Of a stretch of DNA of 32,948 nucleotides, positions 7,135-15,418 are shown piece by piece. The position numbers were made by a program, and so were the translations under genes. The notes under the pieces are model-generated. The model did no database searches. It was not told the DNA's origin and was given only the letters and a program-made list of their open reading frames with translations. The DNA is from Clostridiales bacterium (GTDB lineage Bacteria > Bacillota > Clostridia > Oscillospirales > Acutalibacteraceae): assembly GCA_019419895.1 (NCBI GenBank), contig JAHZIE010000029.1, positions 1 through 32,948 of the forward strand, given 5' to 3'. Position 1 is the stretch's first letter. Each line of letters begins with the position of its first letter.

Positions 7135-7884
7135 ATGGAAAATTTAGAGCTTGAAGATAAAAGGGAAGGCGTGATCGGGCAGCTGCATTCTGTGGAATCC
7201 TTTGGATCGCTGGACGGTCCAGGAATCCGTTATGTCCTTTTTTTGCAAGGATGCGCCCTGCGCTGCCAATACTGCCACAATCCCGACACTTGGGAAAGAA
7301 AGGGCAAGGAGGTCTATTCAGAACAGATCCTGGCGGATATAAAAAAGTATTTAAACTTTATTTCCACCGGCGGCGTTACCCTGTCGGGGGGAGAACCCCT
7401 GCTTCAGCCGGATTTCTGCGAGGCCATTATCGACGGCTGCCACCGGATGGGGCTGCATACGGCGGTGGATACGGCGGGTTCTGTGCCGCTGGAGCTGTCG
7501 CGGGCGGTCATTGACAAGGCGGATCTTCTGCTGTTGGATATCAAGGCGCTGGACAGCGCGCTCCATAGAAAAATCACCCAGGCGGATAATCATAATACTC
7601 TGGAGACCCTGTCCTACTGTGAGCACGTCGAAAAGCCGGTTTGGATCCGGCACGTGGTTGTGCCCGGGCTGACTCTTGATGACAGTAGGCTGGACAGGCT
7701 GGCTGGCTACCTCTGCGATTTTTCCTGTGTCAAAAAGGTGGAGCTCCTTCCTTTCCACCAGATGGGCGCTTATAAATGGGAATATATTCGTGTCCCCTAC
7801 CAATTGAAGGATACCCCGGAAACCACAAAGGAGGAGATCGATGGCGTCAAATCCCTTTTCCGCGCGAAGGGGCTTCCGGTATAG
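7135..7884 (+). CDS. pflA: Pyruvate formate-lyase-activating enzyme (radical SAM)
   Basis: A radical SAM activase that uses a [4Fe-4S] cluster and SAM to place the glycyl radical on PflB. The cluster motif is CALRCQYC (C40, C44, C47, the CxxxCxxC spacing), preceded by the family block SFGSLDGPGIRYVLFLQGC and followed by the SAM-binding TLSGGEPLLQ. About 249 residues is typical of PflA. A GTG at 7123 and ATGs at 7132 and 7135 are possible starts; AGGTGGGG at 7121-7128 is 6 nt from 7135, which is preferred. No separate promoter is obvious after the upstream hairpin, so expression may depend on readthrough. Confidence 0.96.
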   Translation: MENLELEDKREGVIGQLHSVESFGSLDGPGIRYVLFLQGCALRCQYCHNPDTWERKGKEVYSEQILADIKKYLNFISTGGVTLSGGEPLLQPDFCEAIIDGCHRMGLHTAVDTAGSVPLELSRAVIDKADLLLLDIKALDSALHRKITQADNHNTLETLSYCEHVEKPVWIRHVVVPGLTLDDSRLDRLAGYLCDFSCVKKVELLPFHQMGAYKWEYIRVPYQLKDTPETTKEEIDGVKSLFRAKGLPV

Positions 7885-8118
7885 CGAAGGAAAAACGGAG
7901 GGGAAAGCTCACCTCCACGGTAAGGAGCTGGGAAACTGGAATGAGGGGGAAAAAGGGAAAGCTTTTGCCCTTGCGCTCTCCCGCGTGGCTATCCGCTTCC
8001 AGGCGTCTGCCCTTCCCCCGATTTGGAATGTTTATCTGCGGCGTTCCCTTTGCTGGTAAAAGGAAAGTCAAAATTTTTCCAGCTCTGCTGAAGCTGGTGG
8101 ATATATAACAAAAAGAAT
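7885..8118. other. Non-coding gap after pflA
   Basis: About 230 nt with no convincing gene. Open frames here lack ribosome sites and family resemblance. Only a small CCAGCT/AGCTGG hairpin (8079-8097) without a T tract is visible. Confidence 0.6.
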
Positions 8119-8168
8119 AAGGGATAAGGAAAGAAAAAACGAAAAAGCTCTTTCCATATCCCTTTCTT
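8119..8168 (+). terminator. Long hairpin, probable terminator of the pfl region
   Basis: The 16-nt arms at 8119-8134 and 8149-8164 pair with a single mismatch, with a 14-nt A-rich loop and a T-rich tail (TTTCTTTG). On the minus strand the hairpin is followed by ATTCTTTTTG, so it could work in both directions. Confidence 0.65.
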
Positions 8169-8179
8169 TGTGCTATTAT
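8151..8179 (+). promoter_or_regulatory. Candidate promoter of the xylB-isomerase pair
   Basis: TTTCCA (8151-8156) and TATTAT (8174-8179) with 17 bp spacing, about 70 nt upstream of xylB. It overlaps the descending arm of the preceding terminator. Confidence 0.4.
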
Positions 8180-8248
8180 AAAAGCAATTTTATAAATCTG
8201 ATTTCAAAAGTGAAACGGATAGACAGGAAAGGGAGCGTGTCAGAAGCT

Positions 8249-9775
8249 ATGGAACGCCGTTGTTTCATTGGAATTGACGTAGGAACCTCCGGCTGCAAGA
8301 TTTTGGCTTTGGGAGAAGATGGGAAAATTCTGGGTACCGCGGTGGAGGAGTACTCCCTGTATTCTCCCCAGCCGGGATGGTCGGAACAGGAGCCGGAAGA
8401 TTGGTGGAACGGTGTTGTGAAGGGACTGAGGAGAGTCCTGACGCGGCTGAAGGACTGGACGGTTTCAGGAGTGGGCTTTTCCGGGCAGATGCATGGCATG
8501 GTGGCCCTGGATGAAAATTACCAGGTGATCAGGAGGGCGATTCTTTGGAACGACCAGCGGACGGAAAAGCAGTGTGAGGAGATAACCCGTATGGCCGGCG
8601 GGCTGGACAGCCTGCTGGCGGCGACCAATAACCGGATGCTCACCGGGTTCACAGGCGGTAAAATTTTGTGGATGAAGGAGAATGAGCCGGAGAATTATCA
8701 AAAGACCAGGCTGATTCTCAATCCGAAGGATTATATCCGTTTCCGGTTGAGCGGCGTTGTGCTGACAGAGGTTTCAGACGCCTCCGGCACTGGTTTTTTT
8801 GATGTCAGAAACCGCCGCTGGGCGGAAGGTCTCATGGAAAAGGTGGGGATTTCTCCCTCCCTTTTTCCAAAGGTAGTGGAATCGACGGAGGAGGCGGGCA
8901 GAGTTTCCGCTCAGGCTGCCGCGGAGACGGGCCTTCCGGAAGGGACGCTTCTCTCGGCCGGCGGTGGTGACGCCGTTATTTCCACAACAGGGCTGGGGCT
9001 GATTCGTCCCGGCAGAATCGGGATCACACTGGGGACCTCCGGCGTTGTGGCTATGGGGCTGCCCGGGTTCATGGAAAATCCCGGCGGTTTACTTCAGGTC
9101 TCCTGCAACAACGCCCCCAATACCTGGCACGCTATGGGGGTTACCCTGGCGGCCGCGGGTTCTTACCAGTGGTTCCGGGATACTCTGGGGCAGATGGAAA
9201 AGGAACAGGCGAAGGCTTTTGGAAAGAGCGCGTTTGCCCTGTTGGACAATGAGGCTCAGAAGGTTCCCGCGGGAGCGGAGGGACTTATTTTTCTGCCGTA
9301 TTTGACAGGAGAAAGAGCCCCTATCCATGATCCCAGCGCAACAGGGGCATTTTTGGGAATTACCTCCCAAACCACGAAAGGGCATTTTGCCCGCGCGGTA
9401 ATGGAAGGGGTTGCCTATTCTTTAAAACAGGTTTATGATTTGATCATGAGCGTGAATCAAGGGAAAATCCATTCGGATGAGGTGGTTCTGGCAGGAGGCG
9501 GAGCGGTCAGCCCGGTATGGAGGCAGATTGTGGCCGATATTTTCGGGCTTCCCGTCCGCACGGTATACGGAAGCGCCGAAGGAGGCTCCTTTGGGGCCGC
9601 CCTGGTTGCCGGCGTGACAGCCGGCGCCTGGCAGGCGCTGGCCGATACGGTAAAGGTGATTACCCCTCAGAGCGAGACCCTTCCTCAGGAAGAGAACCGG
9701 CAGGTTTATCAGAAATATTATCAGGACTACATCCGTTTTTATGACGCTTTGAAGTGGAGTTATCATAAGATTTGA
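8249..9775 (+). CDS. xylB: Xylulokinase, FGGY carbohydrate kinase family
   Basis: A cytosolic kinase phosphorylating D-xylulose (or a related ketopentose) to the 5-phosphate for the pentose phosphate pathway. The ~508-residue protein has the phosphate-binding GIDVGTSGCK near the N-terminus, the xylulokinase-typical SGQMHGMV, WNDQRT, LNPKDYIRFRLSG and SDASGTGFFDV, the catalytic D241 in GGGDAV, and the C-terminal ATPase block LAGGGAVSPVWRQIVADI. The ATG at 8249 gives the usual N-terminus. A GTG at 8237 with AGGA 8 nt upstream is an equally plausible start. It is followed 39 nt later by a sugar isomerase, so it may phosphorylate whichever ketose that enzyme produces; ribulokinase-type activity is possible but the sequence motifs favour xylulose. 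Confidence 0.9.
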   Translation: MERRCFIGIDVGTSGCKILALGEDGKILGTAVEEYSLYSPQPGWSEQEPEDWWNGVVKGLRRVLTRLKDWTVSGVGFSGQMHGMVALDENYQVIRRAILWNDQRTEKQCEEITRMAGGLDSLLAATNNRMLTGFTGGKILWMKENEPENYQKTRLILNPKDYIRFRLSGVVLTEVSDASGTGFFDVRNRRWAEGLMEKVGISPSLFPKVVESTEEAGRVSAQAAAETGLPEGTLLSAGGGDAVISTTGLGLIRPGRIGITLGTSGVVAMGLPGFMENPGGLLQVSCNNAPNTWHAMGVTLAAAGSYQWFRDTLGQMEKEQAKAFGKSAFALLDNEAQKVPAGAEGLIFLPYLTGERAPIHDPSATGAFLGITSQTTKGHFARAVMEGVAYSLKQVYDLIMSVNQGKIHSDEVVLAGGGAVSPVWRQIVADIFGLPVRTVYGSAEGGSFGAALVAGVTAGAWQALADTVKVITPQSETLPQEENRQVYQKYYQDYIRFYDALKWSYHKI

Positions 9776-9814
9776 GCCGGCAGGCTTATTTTATAGACAT
9801 GGAGGTATACCAGA

Positions 9815-11299
9815 ATGAAAAGTAATATTCCCGTTGTTAGGTTAGGCATTGTCGCTGTGAGCAGAGATTGTTTCCCCATTGAGCTTTCCCAGCGCCGCCG
9901 CCGCGCCGTAGTGGAGGCATGTCAGAAAAAAGGCATTGAAATCACCGAGATCCAGGCGACTGTGGAGAATGAGAAGGATTCCATGGCGGCTTTGGAAGAA
10001 TTGAAGGTAAAAGGATGCAACGCGCTTTTTATCTATCTTGGAAATTTCGGCCCGGAAGGTCCTGAGACCATTGTGGCTCAGCGCTTTGGAGGACCTGTCA
10101 TGTTTGCCGCCGCGGCAGAGGAAAGCGGCAGGGATTTGCACAATGGCCGCGGAGACGCCTACTGCGGCATGCTCAATGCCAGCTATAACCTTGCCCTGCG
10201 CAGCGTAAAGGCGTATATTCCTTCTTATCCGGTAGGAACAGCGGATGAAGTGGCGGATATGGTCAGCGACTTCCTTCCTGTGGCGAGAATCCTCATCGGC
10301 TTGAAAAATTTAAAAATCTTCTCTTTCGGCCCCCGTCCCTACGACTTTATCGCCTGCAACGCTCCCATCCAGCCCTTCTTCCAGCTTGGCATCAATGTGC
10401 AGGAAAATTCTGAGCTTGATTTGCTGGTCGCCTATAAAAAGCACGCGGGTGATCCCAGAATTCCCGGGGTCATGGAGGACATGGCGCGTGAACTGGGGGA
10501 TGGAAACAAAATGTCCGGTATCCTGCCGCGCCTGGCCCAGTATGAGATTACGCTGAACAACTGGATGGAAGAGAATCTGGGCGCGTCGGAATACGCGGTG
10601 TTTGCCAATAAATGCTGGCCCGCCTTCCAGACGGAATTTGGATTTGTTCCCTGCTATGTCAATTCCAGATTCGCCTCCCGTCTGATCCCAATTTCCTGTG
10701 AAGTGGATTTGTATGGGGCGGTGTCAGAATATATCGCGGCCTGCGCCACCGGCGTCGCGCCCACCCTCCTGGATATCAACAATACAGTGCCTATGGATAT
10801 CTATCAAGACGATATTAAGGGAAAATACGCTTACGATATCAAGGACACCTTTATGGGCTTCCACTGCGGCAATACCCCTGTCTGCCATCTGACCAATCCC
10901 CAGATGAAATATCAGCTGATCATGAAGCGTTCCCTTGAGCCGGACGGAGAGCCGGATATTACCCGCGGCACCATTGAGGGCGATATTAAGGCGGGAGACA
11001 TCACCTTCTTCCGTCTGCAGGGCACTGCGGACTGTCATTTGAAGAGCTATGTCGCCCAGGGTGAAGTTTTGCCTGTGGCAACCCGGTCTTTTGGCAGCAT
11101 CGGTGTTTTCGCCATCCCGGAGATGGGGCGTTTTTACCGCCATGTCCTGGTGGCAAAGCATTATCCCCATCACGGCGCCGTAGCGTTTGGCAAAGCGGGC
11201 AAGGCGATGTTTGACGCCATGAAGCTCCTGGGAGTGGAAGAGGTTGATTTTAACCAGCCCAGACATATGCTTTATAAGGATGAAAATCCTTTTGCCTGA
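9815..11299 (+). CDS. L-fucose/L-arabinose isomerase family protein
   Basis: A predicted cytosolic Mn2+-dependent aldose-ketose isomerase. The 494-residue product matches the FucI/AraA-like fold by its predicted metal-site residues: E296 in CEVDLYG, D320 in LLDINN, and the C-terminal histidines of KHYPHHGAVAFG (H449, H452, H453). It is shorter than classical FucI (~590) and does not look like classical AraA or XylA. GGAGG lies 9 nt upstream of the ATG. It is 39 nt after xylulokinase and shares its transcript, and a terminator follows. The pairing suggests it makes xylulose or another ketose used by that kinase. The actual substrate (L-fucose, D-arabinose, L-arabinose or xylose) cannot be read from the sequence. 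Confidence 0.85.
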   Translation: MKSNIPVVRLGIVAVSRDCFPIELSQRRRRAVVEACQKKGIEITEIQATVENEKDSMAALEELKVKGCNALFIYLGNFGPEGPETIVAQRFGGPVMFAAAAEESGRDLHNGRGDAYCGMLNASYNLALRSVKAYIPSYPVGTADEVADMVSDFLPVARILIGLKNLKIFSFGPRPYDFIACNAPIQPFFQLGINVQENSELDLLVAYKKHAGDPRIPGVMEDMARELGDGNKMSGILPRLAQYEITLNNWMEENLGASEYAVFANKCWPAFQTEFGFVPCYVNSRFASRLIPISCEVDLYGAVSEYIAACATGVAPTLLDINNTVPMDIYQDDIKGKYAYDIKDTFMGFHCGNTPVCHLTNPQMKYQLIMKRSLEPDGEPDITRGTIEGDIKAGDITFFRLQGTADCHLKSYVAQGEVLPVATRSFGSIGVFAIPEMGRFYRHVLVAKHYPHHGAVAFGKAGKAMFDAMKLLGVEEVDFNQPRHMLYKDENPFA

Positions 11300-11341
11300 T
11301 GGTTGGCGTCATCCTATAGTTTTGTTTTTTCACCCTAAGCC

Positions 11342-11385
11342 AGGCCGCTTGCTTTCCCGATCAGGAAGGCAGGCGGCCTGTTTTT
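11342..11385 (+). terminator. Intrinsic terminator of the sugar module
   Basis: AGGCCGC (11342-11348) pairs with GCGGCCT (11373-11379), an inner GCTTTCC/GGAAGGC stem stacks on it, and TTTTT follows. Confidence 0.87.
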
Positions 11386-11517
11386 ATCCCTATGGGGAAG
11401 AGGAGAAACGTGTGGGCAGGCCTTTCACAAGTCCCTCTTATTTAACGCGATTAAAAGCGGCGACGCACCGATCTGTAAGGCTGGATTTGTGGCGGAAATA
11501 ACCCGAAAAAAGAACGC

Positions 11518-11546
11518 TTGCCCCCGCTTTAGGAATGTATTATAAT
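11518..11546 (+). promoter_or_regulatory. Promoter of the ABC-F gene
   Basis: TTGCCC (11518-11523) and a perfect TATAAT (11541-11546) with 17 bp spacing. It leaves a 5' leader of about 115 nt before the start codon, which contains a CCCGC-GCTG-GCGGG hairpin (around 11580) but no T-run terminator. The rest of the gap from 11386 shows nothing else. Confidence 0.7.
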
Positions 11547-11667
11547 AATTTCATATGGCTTTCAAAGCATACCCTGATTCCCGCGCTGGCGGGAGAGGGA
11601 TCATCGATATCTGCCTGCGGGGACGGACTGGGCTGCCGCGGCGGAGGGGAAAAATAGGAGTTCGTAT

Positions 11668-13593
11668 ATGTCGTTACTGAATGTAAGCCGCTTAAAAAAA
11701 TCCTTTGGAGAGGAGCTTCTCTTTGACGGCGTTTCCTTTGAAATTGGGGAAGGGGAGCATATTGGCCTGGTGGGGGTGAATGGCAGCGGCAAAACCTCCC
11801 TTTTTCAAATTTTGATTGGAAATATGCCCCGGGACGAGGGGGAAATTTATCAAAGCAGGGAAACCGTGATCGGCTATATGGAGCAGCATGTCTGCCGTAA
11901 TTTTGAACGCACGGTATATGATGAGGTCCTTACCGTTTTTCAGCGTCTGATGGAAATGGAGGAGCAGCTGAAAGATGTGGAGCGGGAGCTTTTGAAGGAA
12001 AAATCTGAGGAGAAAATACAAAAATTGATTGAACGGCAGCTTTCCCTACATGAGTCCTATGAAAGGGAGGGAGGGCTTACCTTCCGTAATCGTGTCCGTT
12101 CCGCCCTGCTGGGGCTGGGTTTTGAAGAGGAACAGCTCAGACTTGCCGTCGGCGTTCTTAGCGGCGGACAAAAGGCCAAGCTTCAGCTGGCCAAGATGCT
12201 TTTGTGCGGCGCCAATCTGCTTTTGCTGGACGAACCTACCAACCATTTGGATATCGACGCGGTGGAATGGCTGGAGGATTTTTTGAAGGGATTTCATGGA
12301 AGCTTCCTTGTGGTATCCCATGACCGCTATTTTTTGGATAAGGTGACGTCGAGAACATTTGAAATTGAAAATCATAAGATGACCCTTTACAAAGGAAACT
12401 ATACCCGTTACCTGGCACAGAAAGAGGAAAACAGGATAGCGGCAATGCGTCAATATTCCAATACAAGAAAGGAAATTTCACGTCTGGAAGGGATTGTGGC
12501 GCAGCAGCGGCAATGGAACAGGGAAAAAAACATCCGCACGGCCGAAAGCAAGCTCAAAATGATTGATCGTCTGGAAAAGACCCTAGAAAAGCCGGAGGAC
12601 GCGCCTGAGGCCATTAAATTCCGGTTTCAGGTGAAGCATACCGGGAGCAACGATGTGCTTGATGCTTCAGAGCTTTCTCTAGCGTTTGGTGAAAAAGTCC
12701 TCTTCCGCCATGTGAATATGCATATCAGGAGGGGGGAAAGAGTTTTTCTCCTCGGCCCGAACGGATGTGGGAAAACCTCCCTTTTAAAAACCATCCTGGG
12801 AATTTACACTCAAAATACCGGGACGGTGAAAACCGGGGCCAGCGTGGATGTGGGATATTATGATCAGGTGCAGTCGGGACTCCATTTGGAAAAGACCGTC
12901 CTGGACGAATTGTGGGATGATTATCCCCAAATGACCCAGACCCAGGTGCGAAGCGCTTTGGCCATCTTCCTTTTTCATGGGGATGATGTATATAAGGAGG
13001 TTGCCAGCTTGAGCGGAGGGGAGCGGGCGAGGATCCTCCTGCTGAAGCTGATGCTTTCGCAGAATAATTTCCTTCTGCTGGACGAGCCTACCAACCATTT
13101 GGACATCACCTCCCGGGAGGCACTGGAGCAGGCTTTGATGGAATATGACGGTACCCTGCTTGTGGTATCCCATGACCGTTACCTTATCAATAAAATTGCT
13201 AGCCGCATTTATTATCTTACGGAAGAAGGCGCGGAGGAATATCTGGGAAATTATGATTTCTTTGCGGAAAAGCGCAGGGCGGCACAAACGCGACAGCAGG
13301 AAACGGTTCCGGAGGAGAGAAAAAGGGAAAAAGAAAATGATTACCGTGTCCAGAAGGAGCGCAGGGCGGAGCAGCGGAAGCTGAAAAACCGTTTAAAGGA
13401 GACGGAAGAACGCATTGCCGCCTCTGAACTGGAAATAAAGCAGCTGGAAGAAAAATTTGAAATTCCTGAGTTTGCGGCGGATTATGAGAAAACAATGGAG
13501 CTGACGGCAAGGCTGGAGGAGGCCAAGGCCCTTCTGGAAGAGCTGTACGCCTCCTGGATGGAACTGAATGAACAGCTTCCATCTGAAGAATAA
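11668..13593 (+). CDS. ABC-F family ATPase (ribosome-associated type)
   Basis: A cytosolic protein with two ABC ATPase domains and no membrane segments. ABC-F proteins bind the ribosomal E site; some rescue stalled complexes, others protect against antibiotics. Domain 1 has Walker A GVNGSGKTS, signature LSGGQKAK and Walker B LLLLDEPTNHLD; domain 2 has GPNGCGKTS, LSGGERAR and FLLLDEPTNHLD; each is followed by a SHDRY switch. A charged interdomain linker lies between, and residues from about 540 form a C-terminal coiled coil (KERRAEQRKLKNRLKETEERI). The 641-residue length and C-terminal extension resemble YdiF/Uup-like housekeeping members more than the shorter resistance proteins, but a resistance role is not excluded. 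AGGAG lies 7 nt before the ATG. It stands alone between a terminator and a convergent gene. Confidence 0.92.
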   Translation: MSLLNVSRLKKSFGEELLFDGVSFEIGEGEHIGLVGVNGSGKTSLFQILIGNMPRDEGEIYQSRETVIGYMEQHVCRNFERTVYDEVLTVFQRLMEMEEQLKDVERELLKEKSEEKIQKLIERQLSLHESYEREGGLTFRNRVRSALLGLGFEEEQLRLAVGVLSGGQKAKLQLAKMLLCGANLLLLDEPTNHLDIDAVEWLEDFLKGFHGSFLVVSHDRYFLDKVTSRTFEIENHKMTLYKGNYTRYLAQKEENRIAAMRQYSNTRKEISRLEGIVAQQRQWNREKNIRTAESKLKMIDRLEKTLEKPEDAPEAIKFRFQVKHTGSNDVLDASELSLAFGEKVLFRHVNMHIRRGERVFLLGPNGCGKTSLLKTILGIYTQNTGTVKTGASVDVGYYDQVQSGLHLEKTVLDELWDDYPQMTQTQVRSALAIFLFHGDDVYKEVASLSGGERARILLLKLMLSQNNFLLLDEPTNHLDITSREALEQALMEYDGTLLVVSHDRYLINKIASRIYYLTEEGAEEYLGNYDFFAEKRRAAQTRQQETVPEERKREKENDYRVQKERRAEQRKLKNRLKETEERIAASELEIKQLEEKFEIPEFAADYEKTMELTARLEEAKALLEELYASWMELNEQLPSEE

Positions 13594-13635
13594 GATTTTC
13601 GAGGCTTTGGGGAAGGATGAGAGAAAAGGCGGAAA

Positions 13636-13668
13636 ATGAAAACCCGCCGGAGTTTTCTCCAGCGGGTT
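13636..13668 (-). terminator. Terminator of the HPr-like gene
   Basis: AACCCGCCGGAG (13641-13652) pairs with CTCCAGCGGGTT (13657-13668), one mismatch, TTTT loop. On the minus strand it is followed by TTTTCATTTT. On the plus strand the tail is A-rich, but the stem may also stop transcripts from the ABC-F gene. Confidence 0.82.
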
Positions 13669-13683
13669 CAAAAAGCGCTATAG

Positions 13684-13914
13684 TCAATCCTTAACAATAA
13701 ATTGCTGCATTTCATCGATGAATTCCTGGGTCGCACCGGAAGCCGAAAGGATGATTTCTTTGGAAAGATCCAGGCTGAAAATGCCCATGATGGATTTTCC
13801 GTCAACGGTATACCGGCCGCTGGTGAGATCGATTTCGAAGTCGTATTTGTTGGCGGCAGTAACAAAACGCTTAACGTCATCCACGTTGACCAATTGAATT
13901 TTCGCGTTGTACAT
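13684..13914 (-). CDS. HPr-like (Crh-like) protein lacking the catalytic histidine
   Basis: A 76-residue protein of the PTS HPr fold. The regulatory serine block is intact (KSIMGIFSL, S41, equivalent to HPr S46) and the C-terminal half (LSASGATQEFIDEMQQFI) follows HPr. The histidine loop is not: aligning the shared KYD places N10 at the H15 position, and the usual H-A-R-P is N-V-D-D. It therefore cannot take phosphate from enzyme I in the normal way. Crh of Bacillus likewise lacks H15 but keeps S46 and acts with CcpA after HprK phosphorylation, so a regulatory role is inferred. AAGGAGG lies 9 nt upstream of the ATG. The gene is monocistronic with its own terminator. Confidence 0.88.
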   Translation of the reverse strand: MYNAKIQLVNVDDVKRFVTAANKYDFEIDLTSGRYTVDGKSIMGIFSLDLSKEIILSASGATQEFIDEMQQFIVKD

Positions 13915-13964
13915 GTGAAGGTTCCTCCTTTGATTTCAACGATATTCAAATCTTTATTTTATTT

Positions 13965-13993
13965 AGGATACTAGCTTTTAAAGAAATAATCAA
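13965..13993 (-). promoter_or_regulatory. Candidate promoter of the HPr-like gene
   Basis: On the minus strand TTGATT (13993-13988) and TATCCT (13970-13965) lie 17 bp apart, about 50 nt upstream of the start codon. Confidence 0.45.
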
Positions 13994-14081
13994 GATAGAA
14001 ATTGAGAAATTTTTCTGAATTCCTATTTTTGAGAGACTCTGCCTGTGATAGTGTCCGGAAAGCGGGAAAGAGGAATTAGCT

Positions 14082-15386
14082 ATGAAGGTGTTTATATCGA
14101 CTTTGGGCTGCAAGGTCAATCAATATGAGTCGCAGGCCATGCTGGGAATGCTCTGTTCCGAAGGCTACCAGCCGGCGGAGGCAGCAGAGCAGGCTGATGT
14201 CATTATATTAAATTCCTGTACGGTTACCGGAACCAGCGATCAGAAGGTGCGGCAAACGTTGCATCGCCTCCGAAGGAAAAACAGGGACGCGGTGCTGGTG
14301 CTGACAGGCTGCATGCCGCAGGCGTTTCCAGAAGAAGCGGCAGTGCTGGAAACGGCTGATATTGTTCTGGGAAACGCCCGCAGGCGGGAGGTTTCAAAAA
14401 AAATACAGGAGTTTTTATCCATACACCAGCGGATTGTGGATATTCCCGCCCATGTTGCCGGAGAAAAATTTGAGGCCATGCGGGTATCTGAGTTCCATGA
14501 GAGAACCAGGGCATTTGTCAAAATCCAGGATGGCTGCAACCGCTTTTGCTCTTATTGTATTATTCCCATGGCCAGGGGCCGGGTACGTTCCAAGCCTTTG
14601 GAAGAATTAAGAGAGGAATTGGAACAGCTGGGCAGGCAGGGCTACCGGGAGGTTGTTCTAGTGGGAATCAACCTGTCGGCCTATGGGCAGGAATGGGGAC
14701 TTGAGCTGAGCGACGCGGTGGAGGCGGCTTGTGCCGTTGAGGGGATCCAAAGGGTAAGGCTGGGCTCCCTTGAACCAGATCGTATGACGGACGAGGCTAT
14801 TGTCCGGTTGTCTGCGCAAAAAAAGCTTTGTCCCCAATTTCATCTTTCCCTGCAAAGCGGATGCGATAAGACGTTGAAGATGATGAATCGCCGCTATACT
14901 TCCGCGGAGTATGAGAGGATGGTGGTGAAATTAAGGGAATGCTTTGAGAATGCGGCAATTACAACGGATATCATGGTGGGCTTCCCGATGGAATCGGAGG
15001 AGGATTTTCAGTCATCCCTCTCTTTTATCCGGCGGATAGGTTTCGCGAAGGCTCATGTTTTCGCTTATTCTCCCCGGCCGGGAACAAAAGCCGCCGAGAT
15101 GGACGGACAAATTCCGCGGCGGGAAAAAGAACGGAGAAGCCACAGAATGATGGAAACAACGGAGAAAACAAGAAACGCCTTTTTATCCGCTCAGGTGGGC
15201 AGAAAGGAAACAGTGCTGTTTGAAAATGAAGTGGAGCCCCGTGTCTACGAGGGTTTTACGGAAAATTATACGCCGGTACGGGTGGCCGGCGGCGCCTCTT
15301 TGAAGGGGAAGCTTCTGCCGGTGGAACTGACCGAGCTGTGCGGGGATTATTGCATTGGAACTCCAATTGAAAAAGCGATGACTTGA
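14082..15386 (+). CDS. mtaB: tRNA t6A37 methylthiotransferase MtaB
   Basis: A radical SAM methylthiotransferase that converts t6A37 to ms2t6A in ANN-decoding tRNAs. The 434-residue protein has the three-domain MTTase layout: an N-terminal UPF0004 domain with its three cluster cysteines (STLGCKVNQYES, ILNSCTV, LTGCMPQ), a radical SAM core with CNRFCSYC (C152, C156, C159), and a C-terminal TRAM-like region. The STLGCKVNQYE start is the MtaB/e-MtaB type rather than MiaB or RimO. GAGG lies about 9 nt before the ATG. The next gene starts 32 nt later and is probably cotranscribed. A weak TTGAGA-16-TATTTT pair lies upstream. Confidence 0.94.
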   Translation: MKVFISTLGCKVNQYESQAMLGMLCSEGYQPAEAAEQADVIILNSCTVTGTSDQKVRQTLHRLRRKNRDAVLVLTGCMPQAFPEEAAVLETADIVLGNARRREVSKKIQEFLSIHQRIVDIPAHVAGEKFEAMRVSEFHERTRAFVKIQDGCNRFCSYCIIPMARGRVRSKPLEELREELEQLGRQGYREVVLVGINLSAYGQEWGLELSDAVEAACAVEGIQRVRLGSLEPDRMTDEAIVRLSAQKKLCPQFHLSLQSGCDKTLKMMNRRYTSAEYERMVVKLRECFENAAITTDIMVGFPMESEEDFQSSLSFIRRIGFAKAHVFAYSPRPGTKAAEMDGQIPRREKERRSHRMMETTEKTRNAFLSAQVGRKETVLFENEVEPRVYEGFTENYTPVRVAGGASLKGKLLPVELTELCGDYCIGTPIEKAMT

Positions 15387-15418
15387 GATAGTGATTTTTG
15401 ACAGAAAGAGGGAGCTTT

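Noticed and set aside
7776..8108. Frames overlapping the end of pflA and the following gap
   Set aside because: No ribosome site, composition unlike real genes, and overlap with the pflA 3' end.
11668..13593. Certain antibiotic-resistance ABC-F
   Set aside because: Length and C-terminal coiled coil fit housekeeping ABC-F as well or better; no evidence for a resistance role.
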